A stretch of DNA of 64,000 nucleotides. It comes from Bradyrhizobium semiaridum (GTDB taxonomy: Bacteria; Pseudomonadota; Alphaproteobacteria; Rhizobiales; Xanthobacteraceae). The DNA lies in assembly GCF_020329505.1 (NCBI RefSeq), contig NZ_JAGKJJ010000002.1, forward strand, positions 310,001 to 374,000, read 5' to 3'. Below the pieces are notes generated by a model. The model was not told the DNA's origin. It ran no database searches and saw nothing but the letters and a program-made list of their open reading frames with translations. Of the stretch, positions 24,207 through 33,595 are shown one piece after another (the stretch's first letter is position 1; each line of letters opens with the position of its first letter). The translations under genes were made by a program, and so were the position numbers.

Positions 24207-25244
24207 ATGGATAGACGGAGCTTCACCACGTTGGCCACGACATGGGCCATGGCCGGCGTCGCGGCATTGACGCTGGTGCCTCGCGCGCAGGCGCAGGAGT
24301 TCGGCTCGCCCGAGCTGATCGCGGCGGCCAAGGCCGAAGGCAAGCTGGTCTACTACACCGCGAACTTCGCCGAGATCGAGCAGCAGGTGATCAAGGCCTT
24401 CAACAAGCGCTTTCCTGAGATCAAGATCGAGATGGTGCGCGCGCCGGGCGGCCAGCTCATCACCCGCGTAAAGACCGAGGCCGCAGCCGGCAAGCTGATC
24501 GCCGACGTGGTCGACCATTCCGACCGCGCGCTGATGCAGCCGCTGGAGGACCTATTCCAGGACTACGCGCCGCCGAACGCCGCCGATTACGATACGCACG
24601 CGCTGATCTCGCCAAAACTCTGGCCGCGCGCCACGATCGCCTGGTCGATCGGCTACAACACCGAGCTGGTGAAGGACCCGCCGAGGTCCTGGAAGGACTT
24701 GACCAAGCCGCAATATGACAAGCTGATCGGACAGGTGTTCGCGCAGTCCGGCGGCACCACCTGGACGCGGATCATGTTCGAGCGCCAGGTGCTCGGCGAG
24801 GATTACTGGGCCAAGCAGGCCGCGACCCATCCGGTGCTCTATCCCTCCGGCGCGCCGACGGCGGACGCGCTGGTGCGCGGCGAGATCGCGATCGCGCCGC
24901 TGCTCTACAACGTGATCTACCAGAAGAAGAAGGACGGCGCGCCGATCGAAATCTTCTTCCCGCCGGAGGGTTCGCCCGTCAATCCGTACGCCACCGGCAT
25001 TCCGAAAACCGCCGCGCATCCGAATGCCGCCAAGCTGTTCCTGAACTGGTGCCTGTCCAAGGAGGGCCAGACCTTCATGATCAAGGAGCTCGGCAACCTG
25101 ACGTCGCTGAAGCAGCCGCCGGCCTATCCGGAAGGGTTCGATCCCAAGGTGGTGAAGCTCTGGTATCCGGACTTCGACGAGTACAAGAAGTTGCATTCGG
25201 CGTGGGTCGCGGACTGGGACAAGACCTACGGCTATCGGCAGTAA
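24207..25244 (+). CDS. Iron-type ABC importer substrate-binding protein
   Basis: A 345-residue exported binding protein of the FbpA-like class, with a signal sequence MDRRSFTTLATTWAM ending near AQAQE. Mature residues begin AAAKAEGKLVYYTANFAEIEQQVIKAF, the usual start of this fold. The ATG at 24207 stands six bases after GGGAGGA; a TTG at 24201 is too close. It lies 24 bases after the permease gene. Whether it binds ferric iron cannot be told from the motifs I can see. Confidence 0.88.
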   Translation: MDRRSFTTLATTWAMAGVAALTLVPRAQAQEFGSPELIAAAKAEGKLVYYTANFAEIEQQVIKAFNKRFPEIKIEMVRAPGGQLITRVKTEAAAGKLIADVVDHSDRALMQPLEDLFQDYAPPNAADYDTHALISPKLWPRATIAWSIGYNTELVKDPPRSWKDLTKPQYDKLIGQVFAQSGGTTWTRIMFERQVLGEDYWAKQAATHPVLYPSGAPTADALVRGEIAIAPLLYNVIYQKKKDGAPIEIFFPPEGSPVNPYATGIPKTAAHPNAAKLFLNWCLSKEGQTFMIKELGNLTSLKQPPAYPEGFDPKVVKLWYPDFDEYKKLHSAWVADWDKTYGYRQ

Positions 25245-25259
25245 ATAGCGGGTGAAGCG

Positions 25260-26363
25260 ATGATGGCGACACTCGAGGTCACCGAGCTCCGGAAACAGTT
25301 CGCGATCGGTCGCCCGGCGATCGACGGCGTCAGTTTTTCCGTGCCCGCCGGCGAGATCGTGGTGCTGCTCGGTCCTTCCGGCTGCGGCAAGACCACGACC
25401 TTGCGCTGCGTCGCCGGGCTCGAACATCCGACCGGCGGCGAGATCAGCATCTCAGGCAAGGTGGTGTCGTCGCCCGAACGCGGCGTGCTGGTGCCGCCGC
25501 GCTCGCGCGATCTCGGCATGGTGTTCCAGTCCTATGCGGTGTGGCCGCATATGACGGTGCGGCAGAATGTGGTCTATCCGCTGAAGCACCGCAATATCAG
25601 CCGCGCCGACGCGGGACGCAAGGTCGAGGAGGCATTGGCGCTGGTCGGGCTGTCGGAATATGGCGACCGCCCGGTGGTCGCGCTGTCGGGCGGACAGATG
25701 CAGCGCGTCGCGCTGGCGCGCAGCATGGTCTACCGGCCGCAACTGCTGCTGCTCGACGAGCCGCTGTCGAACCTCGACGCCAAGCTGCGGTTGCGACTCC
25801 GCGATGATCTTCGCGTCATCCTCAAGCAGACCGGGATGACCGCGCTCTACGTCACGCACGACCAGGCCGAAGCGGTGGTGCTCGGCGACCGCATCGGCGT
25901 GATGCGCGACGGCAAGCTGCTGCAGATGGATTCGCCTGACGCGATCTACAATCGCCCCGCTGATCTGTTCGTCGCCAACTTCACCGGCGCCACCAACGAG
26001 CTCGCGGGCACGCTGGTCGCCTGCAACGGCCGGTATGGCGTGGTCGATTTCGGCGACGGCAGGCGAGGCGAGGTCGCGCTATTCCATGCGTTGGCGCCCG
26101 ACGAGAAGGTGCGCGTCGCGCTGCGGCCGGAGAACATCGCGATCGGCCGGCCTGACGGCGCCAACACGTTCTCCGCCAAGGTGCTGGACCGCCGCTATCA
26201 GGGCACCCAGACCGCCTACGGCATCGAGCTGTTCGGCAAGCGGCTGGAGGCGATCGAGCTCGGCACCGCGGCGCGGCACCAGGTCGGCGTCGAAGCGCCG
26301 GTCTCGCTGCCGCGCGAATGCCTGTGGGCCTATCGCGACAGGGGGCCGGTCTCGCATGAATAG
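25260..26363 (+). CDS. Iron/spermidine-type ABC importer ATPase
   Basis: A 367-residue ATPase: Walker A GPSGCGKTT, signature LSGGQMQRVALAR, Walker B LLLLDEPLSNLD, switch His in YVTHDQAEA. A C-terminal TOBE-type domain (VRVALRPENIAIG onwards) fits the FbpC/PotA group, which is regulated through that domain. It is the third gene of the importer operon. Two consecutive ATGs are present at 25260 and 25263. Confidence 0.9.
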   Translation: MMATLEVTELRKQFAIGRPAIDGVSFSVPAGEIVVLLGPSGCGKTTTLRCVAGLEHPTGGEISISGKVVSSPERGVLVPPRSRDLGMVFQSYAVWPHMTVRQNVVYPLKHRNISRADAGRKVEEALALVGLSEYGDRPVVALSGGQMQRVALARSMVYRPQLLLLDEPLSNLDAKLRLRLRDDLRVILKQTGMTALYVTHDQAEAVVLGDRIGVMRDGKLLQMDSPDAIYNRPADLFVANFTGATNELAGTLVACNGRYGVVDFGDGRRGEVALFHALAPDEKVRVALRPENIAIGRPDGANTFSAKVLDRRYQGTQTAYGIELFGKRLEAIELGTAARHQVGVEAPVSLPRECLWAYRDRGPVSHE

Positions 26364-26454
26364 CGGTGCGGCGTCTGCAAGCCGCAAATAGTGTTGACAT
26401 CGGCCCATCCGGCGCGGAACAACCATAAGAAGCCGCGGCTGGAGCGCGCCCCTG

Positions 26455-28275
26455 ATGACGATGACGGACCAATCCCGGGCTGCGCAGCCCGCTGCGATCG
26501 ACAAGGAGCAGCTGCGCCAGAAATATATCGTGGAGCGAAATAAGCGGCTGCGCCCTGATGGCAACGACCAGTATCTGCAGATCAAGGGACAGCTCGCCCA
26601 CTATCTCGACGATCCCTACACGCCGGTCACGGCGCGGGCGCCGAAGACCGACCATGTCACCTTCGCCTTCATCGGCGGTGGCTTCGCTGGCCTTGCGACG
26701 GCGGCGCGGCTGACCGAGGCCGGCATCAGGGATGTCCGCATCGTCGAGAAGGGCGGTGATTTCGGCGGCACCTGGTACTGGAACCGATATCCCGGCGCGC
26801 AATGCGACACGGCCTCGATGGTCTACATGCCGCTGCTCGAAGAGACCGGCCACATGCCGTCGGAAAAATACGCCCATGCGCCGGAGATCCTCGCGCATTG
26901 CCAGCGGATCGGCAAACATTTCGGGCTCTACGACAACGCGCTGTTTCATACCGAGGTGACGAGCCTCGATTGGGACGACGCGCAATCGCGCTGGATGATC
27001 CGCACCGCGCGCGGCGATGCCTTCACCGCGCAATATGTCGGCATCGGCACCGGCCCGCTGCATGTGCCGAAGCTGCCTGGCATTCCGGGCTTGGAAGATT
27101 TCAAGGGCCATTCATTCCACACCAGCCGCTGGGATTACAGCTACACCGGCGGCGATCCCTCGGGCGCGCTGATGGACCGGCTGGCCGACAAGCGCGTCGG
27201 CCTGATCGGCACGGGCGCGACCTCAGTGCAATGCGTGCCGCACCTCGCGCGAGCCTGCAAGGAGCTCTACGTGTTTCAGCGCACGCCGTCGTCGGTCGAC
27301 GTGCGCGCCAACGCGCCGATCGATCCGAAATGGTTCGCGGAGATCGCAACGCCCGGCTGGCAGCAGCGCTGGCTCGAGAATTTCACCGCCAACCAGGCCG
27401 GCGGGTCCGCCGAAGAGGATCTCGTGCAGGACGGCTGGACTGACCTGTCCAAACGTATTCGCGCCAAGGTCATGCTGCTGCCGCGCGAGCAGCGCACGGT
27501 GGCCAACATGCGCGCCGCCTTCGAGGAGTCCGATTTCGAGAAGATGGAGGAGATCCGCAACCGGGTCGACAGCATCGTCACCGATCCCGAGACGGCGAAC
27601 AATCTCAAGGCCTGGTACGGCCAGCTCTGCAAGCGGCCGTGCTTCCACGATTCCTATCTTCAGGCGTTCAACACGCCGGGCACGCATCTGGTCGATACCG
27701 ATGGCAAGGGCGTCGAACGGATCACCGAGCACGGGATCGTCGTCGCGGGCAGGGAGTACCAGCTCGATTGCATCATCTACGCGTCGGGGTTCGAGGTCGG
27801 GACCGAATATCGCCGCCGGGCGGGCTTCGACCTGACCGGCCGCGGCGGCGTCAAGCTGTCGGAGCATTGGGCCGAGGGCATGCGCACCAAGCACGGCATC
27901 CACGTCCACGGCTTTCCGAACGTGTTCTTCGTGCAGCCGACGCAGGGCGCCAATCTGATTTCCAACGTGCCGCACAATCTGACCGACTCGGCGCGCACCA
28001 TTGCCCTGATGGTGAGCCACGCGCGGGACAACGGCTTCAGGCAGATCGAGGTCAGCAAGGAGGCCGAAGACCGCTGGGTCGAGCTGCTGCTGACCGGCGT
28101 CGGCCGGATGATCGGCGGACCGGATTGCACGCCCGGCTACTACAACAATGAGGGGCGTGAACCAGGTCCGGCCGCCAAGCTCAATGTCGGCCATCCCTCG
28201 GGCGCATTGGCCTACTTCAAGTACATCGATGCCTGGCGCAGGAGCGGCCAGTTCGAAGGCGTGCAGTTTCGCTGA
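26455..28275 (+). CDS. Flavin-dependent Baeyer-Villiger-type monooxygenase
   Basis: A 606-residue protein with two Rossmann motifs (IGGGFAGL near residue 73; [10 protein letters not shown] near 250) and, between them, [12 protein letters not shown] (216-227), which matches the type I Baeyer-Villiger fingerprint FxGxxxHxxxW. It binds FAD and NADPH and inserts oxygen beside a carbonyl, making esters or lactones. The roughly 60 residues before the FAD motif form an extension like that of larger family members. Substrate is unknown. The next gene, an alkyl-sulfatase-like hydrolase, lies 44 bases downstream and may be in the same pathway. Confidence 0.88.
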   Translation: MTMTDQSRAAQPAAIDKEQLRQKYIVERNKRLRPDGNDQYLQIKGQLAHYLDDPYTPVTARAPKTDHVTFAFIGGGFAGLATAARLTEAGIRDVRIVEKGGDFGGTWYWNRYPGAQCDTASMVYMPLLEETGHMPSEKYAHAPEILAHCQRIGKHFGLYDNALFHTEVTSLDWDDAQSRWMIRTARGDAFTAQYVGIGTGPLHVPKLPGIPGLEDFKGHSFHTSRWDYSYTGGDPSGALMDRLADKRVGLIGTGATSVQCVPHLARACKELYVFQRTPSSVDVRANAPIDPKWFAEIATPGWQQRWLENFTANQAGGSAEEDLVQDGWTDLSKRIRAKVMLLPREQRTVANMRAAFEESDFEKMEEIRNRVDSIVTDPETANNLKAWYGQLCKRPCFHDSYLQAFNTPGTHLVDTDGKGVERITEHGIVVAGREYQLDCIIYASGFEVGTEYRRRAGFDLTGRGGVKLSEHWAEGMRTKHGIHVHGFPNVFFVQPTQGANLISNVPHNLTDSARTIALMVSHARDNGFRQIEVSKEAEDRWVELLLTGVGRMIGGPDCTPGYYNNEGREPGPAAKLNVGHPSGALAYFKYIDAWRRSGQFEGVQFR

Positions 28276-28319
28276 GGGGATCGTGCGCAGACTTTTCGTC
28301 GTGTGAGGGAGTAATCGCC

Positions 28320-30254
28320 ATGACAGCCAGCGACACGTCACAGCAAGCTCCGAAGCCTGCATCCGCTTTCGTGATTGCCCAGCATGCGGCGACGCTGAAG
28401 GCGCTGCCGTTCTCCGACACCAGCGATTTCGAAGATGCCGCGCGCGGCTTTCTCGGCACCATCGAGAACGCGAAGATCACCTCCGCGCAGGGCCGGACGG
28501 TCTGGAGCCTGGAGCCGTACGGCTTCCTCTCCGAGGCGGCGGCGCCGCCGACGGTCGATCCCAGCCTGTGGCGGCAGTCGCGGCTCAACATGCATCACGG
28601 CCTGTTCGAGGTGGTGCCCGGCGTCTACCAGGTGCGCGGGCTCGACATTGCCAATATGACGCTGATCGAGGGCGACAGGGGCGTCATCGTCGTCGATACG
28701 CTGACCTCGATCGAGGGCGCACGTGCCGCGATGGAGCTCTACTTCCGACACCGCGGCAAGCGTCCGGTCGCCGCCGTGATCTTCACCCACACCCATACCG
28801 ACCATTGGGGCGGGGCGCGCGGCGTGGTCGATGACGCGATGCTGGCGGCCGGCGTGCCGATCATCGCGCCGAACTTCTTCATGGAGCACGCGGTCTCCGA
28901 GAACATCATTGCGGGACCGGCGATGCTGCGCCGCGCGCAATACCAGTTCGGGCCGTTCCTCGCCAAGGGCGTTCAGGGCCACGTCGATTGCGGGCTCGGC
29001 AAGACCATGGCCGCGGGCGGGGTAGCGCTGCTGCGGCCGACCGACCTGATCATCGCGACCGGCGATACGCGCATCATCGACGGCGTCGAGTTCGAATTCC
29101 AGATGGCGCCGAACAGCGAGGCGCCGGCGGAGATGCATTTCTTCATCCCGCGCTACAAGCTGCTCAACCTCGCGGAAAACTGCACGCACAATTTCCACAA
29201 TCTCTTGCCGTTCCGCGGCGCCGACGTCCGCGATGCGCTGGCGTGGTCGAAATATCTCGGCGAGGCGCTGCAGATGTGGGGTGGCAAGGCCGCGGCGATG
29301 TGCGGCCAGCACCACTGGCCGGTGTGGGGCGCGGCGCGGATCGACACCATGATCCGCCAGCAGCGCGATCTCTACAAATACGCCCACGACCAGACCATCC
29401 GCCTGATGAACCACGGGCTCAACGCTGCCGAGATCGCGGAGACCATCCGCCTGCCGCAGAGCCTCGAAGGCGCCTGGCACGGCCGCGGCTACTACGGCCA
29501 TATCAGGCACAATGTGAAGGCGATCTACCAGAAATATCTCGGCTGGTACGATGCCAACCCGGTCAATCTCGATCCGCTGCCGCCGGTCCAGGCCGGCAAA
29601 AAATATGTCGAGTATATGGGCGGCGCCGACGCGATCCTGAAGCGGGCTGCGGCGGATTTCGCCAAGGGTGAATTCCGTTTCGTGGCACAGGCCGTCAGCC
29701 ATCTCGTGTTCGCCGAGCCGGACAACCAGGCGGCCCGGGCGATGCTCGCCGACACGTTCGAGCAGCTCGGTTATGCCGCGGAAAGCTCGACCTGGCGCAA
29801 CGCCTATCTGTTCGGCGCACAGGAGCTGCGCCAGGGCATGCCGAAGACACCGCCGCGCTCGCCGATGCCGCGCGAGACGCTGGCCGCGCTGCGCACCGAG
29901 CAGCTCTGGGACGTGCTCGGCATCCGTCTCAACGGCCCCAAGGCTGAAGGCAAGCGCATCGTGCTGAACTGGACTTTTACGGACACCGGCGAGAGCTTCG
30001 TGCTCAACCTCGAGAACTCGGCGCTGACCTACGTCAAGGGTGCGCAGGCCTCGGATGCGCAGGCGAGCTTCACCTTGGCCCGCAGCGTGCTGGATGAGGT
30101 GATCGCCAAGCTGACCACATTTCCCGAGGCGGTCGACGCCGGCAGGATCAAGGTCTCGGGCGAGCCGCAGCGGCTCGGCGAGCTGATGTCGCTGATGGAC
30201 GAATTCCCGCGCATGTTCGAGATTGTCGAGCCGAAGCGCACAGTCGTTGTGTGA
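28320..30254 (+). CDS. Alkyl sulfatase-like metallo-beta-lactamase fold hydrolase
   Basis: A 644-residue protein of the SdsA/BDS1 type. The zinc motif is HTHTDHWGG (157-165), and later ENCTHNFHNLLPFRG and CGQHHWPVWG supply further ligands and family landmarks. The C-terminal part (after about 520) fits the SCP2-like domain found in these enzymes. Characterised members hydrolyse primary alkyl sulfates such as dodecyl sulfate to the alcohol and sulfate. No signal peptide is visible, so unlike secreted SdsA it is probably cytoplasmic. Confidence 0.88.
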   Translation: MTASDTSQQAPKPASAFVIAQHAATLKALPFSDTSDFEDAARGFLGTIENAKITSAQGRTVWSLEPYGFLSEAAAPPTVDPSLWRQSRLNMHHGLFEVVPGVYQVRGLDIANMTLIEGDRGVIVVDTLTSIEGARAAMELYFRHRGKRPVAAVIFTHTHTDHWGGARGVVDDAMLAAGVPIIAPNFFMEHAVSENIIAGPAMLRRAQYQFGPFLAKGVQGHVDCGLGKTMAAGGVALLRPTDLIIATGDTRIIDGVEFEFQMAPNSEAPAEMHFFIPRYKLLNLAENCTHNFHNLLPFRGADVRDALAWSKYLGEALQMWGGKAAAMCGQHHWPVWGAARIDTMIRQQRDLYKYAHDQTIRLMNHGLNAAEIAETIRLPQSLEGAWHGRGYYGHIRHNVKAIYQKYLGWYDANPVNLDPLPPVQAGKKYVEYMGGADAILKRAAADFAKGEFRFVAQAVSHLVFAEPDNQAARAMLADTFEQLGYAAESSTWRNAYLFGAQELRQGMPKTPPRSPMPRETLAALRTEQLWDVLGIRLNGPKAEGKRIVLNWTFTDTGESFVLNLENSALTYVKGAQASDAQASFTLARSVLDEVIAKLTTFPEAVDAGRIKVSGEPQRLGELMSLMDEFPRMFEIVEPKRTVVV

Positions 30255-30266
30255 CGAAGGAACAGC

Positions 30267-30971
30267 TCAAATCCCCAGATACGCCGCCTGCACCTGCTTG
30301 TTGTTGGCGAGCTCGGCGCTGGTGCCGTGCATGATGACGTTGCCGCTCTCCAGCACATAGGCGCGCTGTACCAGCGACAGCGCGCGGCTGACGTTCTGCT
30401 CGACCAGCAGGATCGCGGTGCCCATCTTGTGGATCTCGCCGATCTTCTCGAAGGTGACGTCGGTCATCACAGGCGCCAGCCCGAGCGAGGGCTCGTCGAG
30501 CATCAGAAGCCGCGGTTTCAGCATCAAACCGCGGCCGACCGCGAGCATCTGCTGCTCGCCGCCGCTCATGGTGCCGGCGAGCTGCTTCCTGCGGTCGGCG
30601 AGGCGCGGGAAGATGTCGTAGACCAGCTGCATCGTGTGCTGGCGGTCCGGCTTGGCCCTCGGCGTGTAGGCGCCGATCTCGAGATTTTCCTGCACCGTCA
30701 TCTCCGGGAAGACCTGGCGGCCTTCCGGGACGTGGGCGATGCCGAGCTCGGGGATGCGGTAGGGCGGCAGCGCGGCGAGATCGACGCCGTCGAATGTCAC
30801 CTTGCCGCCGAACAGCTTCACCAGGCCGGAGACGGCGCGCAGCGTCGTGCTCTTGCCGGCCCCGTTGGCCCCTAACAGGCCGACGGCTTCGCCCTCGCCG
30901 ATCGAGATGTCGACGTCGGTGATCGCCGGTACCGAGCCGTAGCTGGCGCTGACGCGGGAGAGCTCAAGCAT
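30267..30971 (-). CDS. Liv-type ABC importer ATPase (LivF-like), second system
   Basis: A 234-residue ATPase with Walker A GANGAGKST, signature MSGGEQQMLAVGR and Walker B LLMLDEPSLGLAP. The start at 30971 overlaps the end of the LivG-like gene. It is the last gene of a five-gene minus-strand importer operon that converges on the alkyl sulfatase gene, leaving only 12 bases between stops. Confidence 0.9.
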   Translation of the reverse strand: MLELSRVSASYGSVPAITDVDISIGEGEAVGLLGANGAGKSTTLRAVSGLVKLFGGKVTFDGVDLAALPPYRIPELGIAHVPEGRQVFPEMTVQENLEIGAYTPRAKPDRQHTMQLVYDIFPRLADRRKQLAGTMSGGEQQMLAVGRGLMLKPRLLMLDEPSLGLAPVMTDVTFEKIGEIHKMGTAILLVEQNVSRALSLVQRAYVLESGNVIMHGTSAELANNKQVQAAYLGI

Positions 30972-31713
30972 GGGCGTCCCCCTGCGCGGGCGGATGCACA
31001 TAGGAGCCGAGATAGGCGCGGATCACCTCGGGATTCTCCACGATCTCCTTCGGCGCGCCCTCGGCGATCTTCTGGCCGTGGTCGAGCACCACGATGTGGC
31101 GCGCCACCGCCATGATCGCGCGCATCACATGCTCGACGATCACGATGGTCAGACCGCTGGCGGCCAGCTTCTTCACCAGCGCCACGGCCTGGTCGATCTC
31201 CGACGGATTGAGCCCGGCCATCACCTCGTCGAGCAACAGGATCCTGGGCTGCGTCGCCAGCGCGCGGGCCATCTCGAGGCGGCGCTGGTCGATGGTGGTG
31301 AGGTCCTTGGCCGGCGTCTGCTCCCTGGCACTGAGCCCGACGAACTCGATCGCCTCGAGCGCCTTCCGCTCGGCGGCGGCGACGTGGCGGTCGCGCAGGA
31401 AGGCGCCGGTCATGACATTGGCCAGCACCGTCATCGCGCCAAATGGCTTGGCCACCTGGAAGGTGCGCGCCATCCCGAGCGCGCAGACGTCATGCGGCTT
31501 GAGTCCCACGACCTCCTGGCCGAAGGCGAGCACCGAGCCGGCGTCGGGCCGATGGAAACCCGTGATCAGATGAAAGCTCGTGGTCTTGCCGGCGCCGTTC
31601 GGGCCGATCAGCGCCACCGTCTCGTTCTCCTGCACGGTGAAGCTGACGTCCTGCACCGCGCGCAGGCCGCCGAAGCGCTTGCTGAGGCCCTTGATGACCA
31701 GTGCTTCCGCCAT
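30964..31713 (-). CDS. Liv-type ABC importer ATPase (LivG-like), second system
   Basis: A 249-residue ATPase with Walker A GPNGAGKTT and Walker B ILLLDEVMAGL. The signature segment reads LTTIDQRRLEMAR, divergent at the first positions as in many LivG proteins. I start at ATG 31713 (MAEALVIKG); the frame extends upstream into the livM-like gene. It pairs with the LivF-like ATPase. Confidence 0.9.
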   Translation of the reverse strand: MAEALVIKGLSKRFGGLRAVQDVSFTVQENETVALIGPNGAGKTTSFHLITGFHRPDAGSVLAFGQEVVGLKPHDVCALGMARTFQVAKPFGAMTVLANVMTGAFLRDRHVAAAERKALEAIEFVGLSAREQTPAKDLTTIDQRRLEMARALATQPRILLLDEVMAGLNPSEIDQAVALVKKLAASGLTIVIVEHVMRAIMAVARHIVVLDHGQKIAEGAPKEIVENPEVIRAYLGSYVHPPAQGDAHA

Positions 31714-31723
31714 CGCGATCGCC

Positions 31724-32710
31724 TCAGGCGTGCGCCGGCTTACGCCGGGCATAGCGGTGATAGAGGTCGGTGGCGAAGCCGATCAGTCCGGTCGGCCGCC
31801 ACAGGATCACGGCCATCAGGATCAGGCTGTAGACGGTGAGCTGGATGCCGCCGACCGAGCTGCCGAGCCAGCTCTGCAGCAGCGCCGACGTCGTCTCCAG
31901 CAGCACGGTGCCGATCACCGGCCCCCACAGCGTGCCGATGCCGCCGACGATCGACACCAGCGCGGCCTCGATCGAGACGTTGAAGCTGAACGCGGTCGCG
32001 GGATCGATGAAGTAGATGTACTGGGTGTAGAAGGTGCCGGCGAGCGCGGTCAGGAACGCGCTGAGCATGTAGATGTCGCGCTTGACCTTCGGCGCGTTGA
32101 CGCCGATCGCTTCCGCTGCGTCCTCATCCTCGCCGATCGCGACGAGATAGTAGCCCATCCAGGATTTTTCGATTCTGTGGGTGACCCAGAGCCCGACGGC
32201 GAGCAATCCGAGCACGACGTAGTAATACGACGACTTTTCCTCGAACTGCATCATCAAGGGCGCGCTGCCGAGATTCGGGACCGTGGTGCCCTCGGCGCCC
32301 CAGGCGAAATCACGGAACTTGAGGAAGACCAGCATCAGCACTTGTGCCGTGGCGATGGTGGCGATGGTGAAATAGGGGCCGCGCAGGCGGAAGCAGAGCC
32401 AGCCGATCGGCAGGCTCGCCAGCATCGCGGCCACGCCACCGGCCATCATCCCGATCCAGGGCGAGATACCGTAGTTCACCTGCATGATGGTCGAGGTGTA
32501 GGCGCCGAGCCCGAAATAGGCGGCATGGCCGAGCGAGAGTTGCTTGGCATAGCCGCCCATCAGGTTCCAGGCGACGCCGATGAACGAAAACAGCAGAATG
32601 CGGATGAAGATGTCGATCGCGAATGACGAGGTGACGATCTGGGGCAGGGCGATCATCACCACGATCGCCAGCGCGATCCAGAGCCATTTCATCTTGCCGA
32701 GCGCTTGCAT
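31724..32710 (-). CDS. Liv-type ABC importer permease (LivM-like)
   Basis: A 328-residue membrane protein with the LivM landmark GGYAKQLSLGHAAYFGLGAYTS and a later GEDEDAAEAIGVN loop. Here LivM and LivH are separate proteins, unlike the fused permease in region 1. The ATG at 32710 overlaps the livH-like stop as TGATG. Confidence 0.9.
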   Translation of the reverse strand: MQALGKMKWLWIALAIVVMIALPQIVTSSFAIDIFIRILLFSFIGVAWNLMGGYAKQLSLGHAAYFGLGAYTSTIMQVNYGISPWIGMMAGGVAAMLASLPIGWLCFRLRGPYFTIATIATAQVLMLVFLKFRDFAWGAEGTTVPNLGSAPLMMQFEEKSSYYYVVLGLLAVGLWVTHRIEKSWMGYYLVAIGEDEDAAEAIGVNAPKVKRDIYMLSAFLTALAGTFYTQYIYFIDPATAFSFNVSIEAALVSIVGGIGTLWGPVIGTVLLETTSALLQSWLGSSVGGIQLTVYSLILMAVILWRPTGLIGFATDLYHRYARRKPAHA

Positions 32711-33579
32711 CAGCGGCCCCTCCGTGCACCAAGGCCGCTCGGCTTGAACGCCAGCGTCAGCAGCAGCAGCGCGAACACCACGATCAGGCCGGAGTCGGCG
32801 CCGACGAACTGGATGCCGAGCGATTCGGCGACCCCCATCATCAGGCTCGCGACCAGCGCGCCCGCCACATTCCCGAGCGTGCCCATCACGACGGCGACGA
32901 ACGCCATCAACACGAACACCTGGCCGACGAACGGATAGGCCGAATAGAACGGCATCAGCAGCGAGCCGGCCGCGCCGGCCAGCGCCAGCGCGGTGCCGAA
33001 CGCCACCGCGAACACGCGGTTCGGATTGATTCCCATCAGCATCGCGACGTCGCGGTTCTGCGACGCGGCGCGCATCGCCTTGCCGAGATCGGTGGTGTGC
33101 AGGAACACCCAGAGCAGGCCGCTCAGCCCCATCGCGACCGCAAAGGCGATCAGCTTCGCCACCGGAATGTAGAGCCCGCCGAAATGCAGCGCCTCGTCGG
33201 AATAGGAGGTGTGCACCGTGCGGTAGTTCGCGGTGAAGAACATCAGCGACAGATTCAGCAGCAGCAGCGACAGCGCGAAGGTCAGGAAGATCTGCGGCAT
33301 GTCGTTCGGTCCGAGCACCCTGCGGATCAGGAAGTGCTGGATCAGCACGCCGGCCAGGAACAGCACCGGCATCGAGACCGCCAGCGAGACCAGGGGATCG
33401 ATGCCGAACTGGGTGGCGAGGAAGAACGAGATGTACATCCCGATCATCACGAACTCGCCCTGGGCGAAATTGACGATCTTGACCACGCCGAAGATCAACG
33501 TGACGCCGATGCTGACAAGCGCGTAGATGCCGCCGATGAGCAGACCGTTGATTACGGCCTGGGCCAGTGTCTCCCACAT
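32710..33579 (-). CDS. Liv-type ABC importer permease (LivH-like)
   Basis: A 289-residue membrane protein beginning MWETLAQAVINGLLIGGIYA, with the LivH landmark VTLIFGVVKIVNFAQGEFVM and an RAASQNRDVAMLMGIN loop. It follows the binding-protein gene by 16 bases and is coupled to the LivM-like gene. Confidence 0.9.
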   Translation of the reverse strand: MWETLAQAVINGLLIGGIYALVSIGVTLIFGVVKIVNFAQGEFVMIGMYISFFLATQFGIDPLVSLAVSMPVLFLAGVLIQHFLIRRVLGPNDMPQIFLTFALSLLLLNLSLMFFTANYRTVHTSYSDEALHFGGLYIPVAKLIAFAVAMGLSGLLWVFLHTTDLGKAMRAASQNRDVAMLMGINPNRVFAVAFGTALALAGAAGSLLMPFYSAYPFVGQVFVLMAFVAVVMGTLGNVAGALVASLMMGVAESLGIQFVGADSGLIVVFALLLLTLAFKPSGLGARRGR

Positions 33580-33595
33580 GTGATGTGGCCGATCT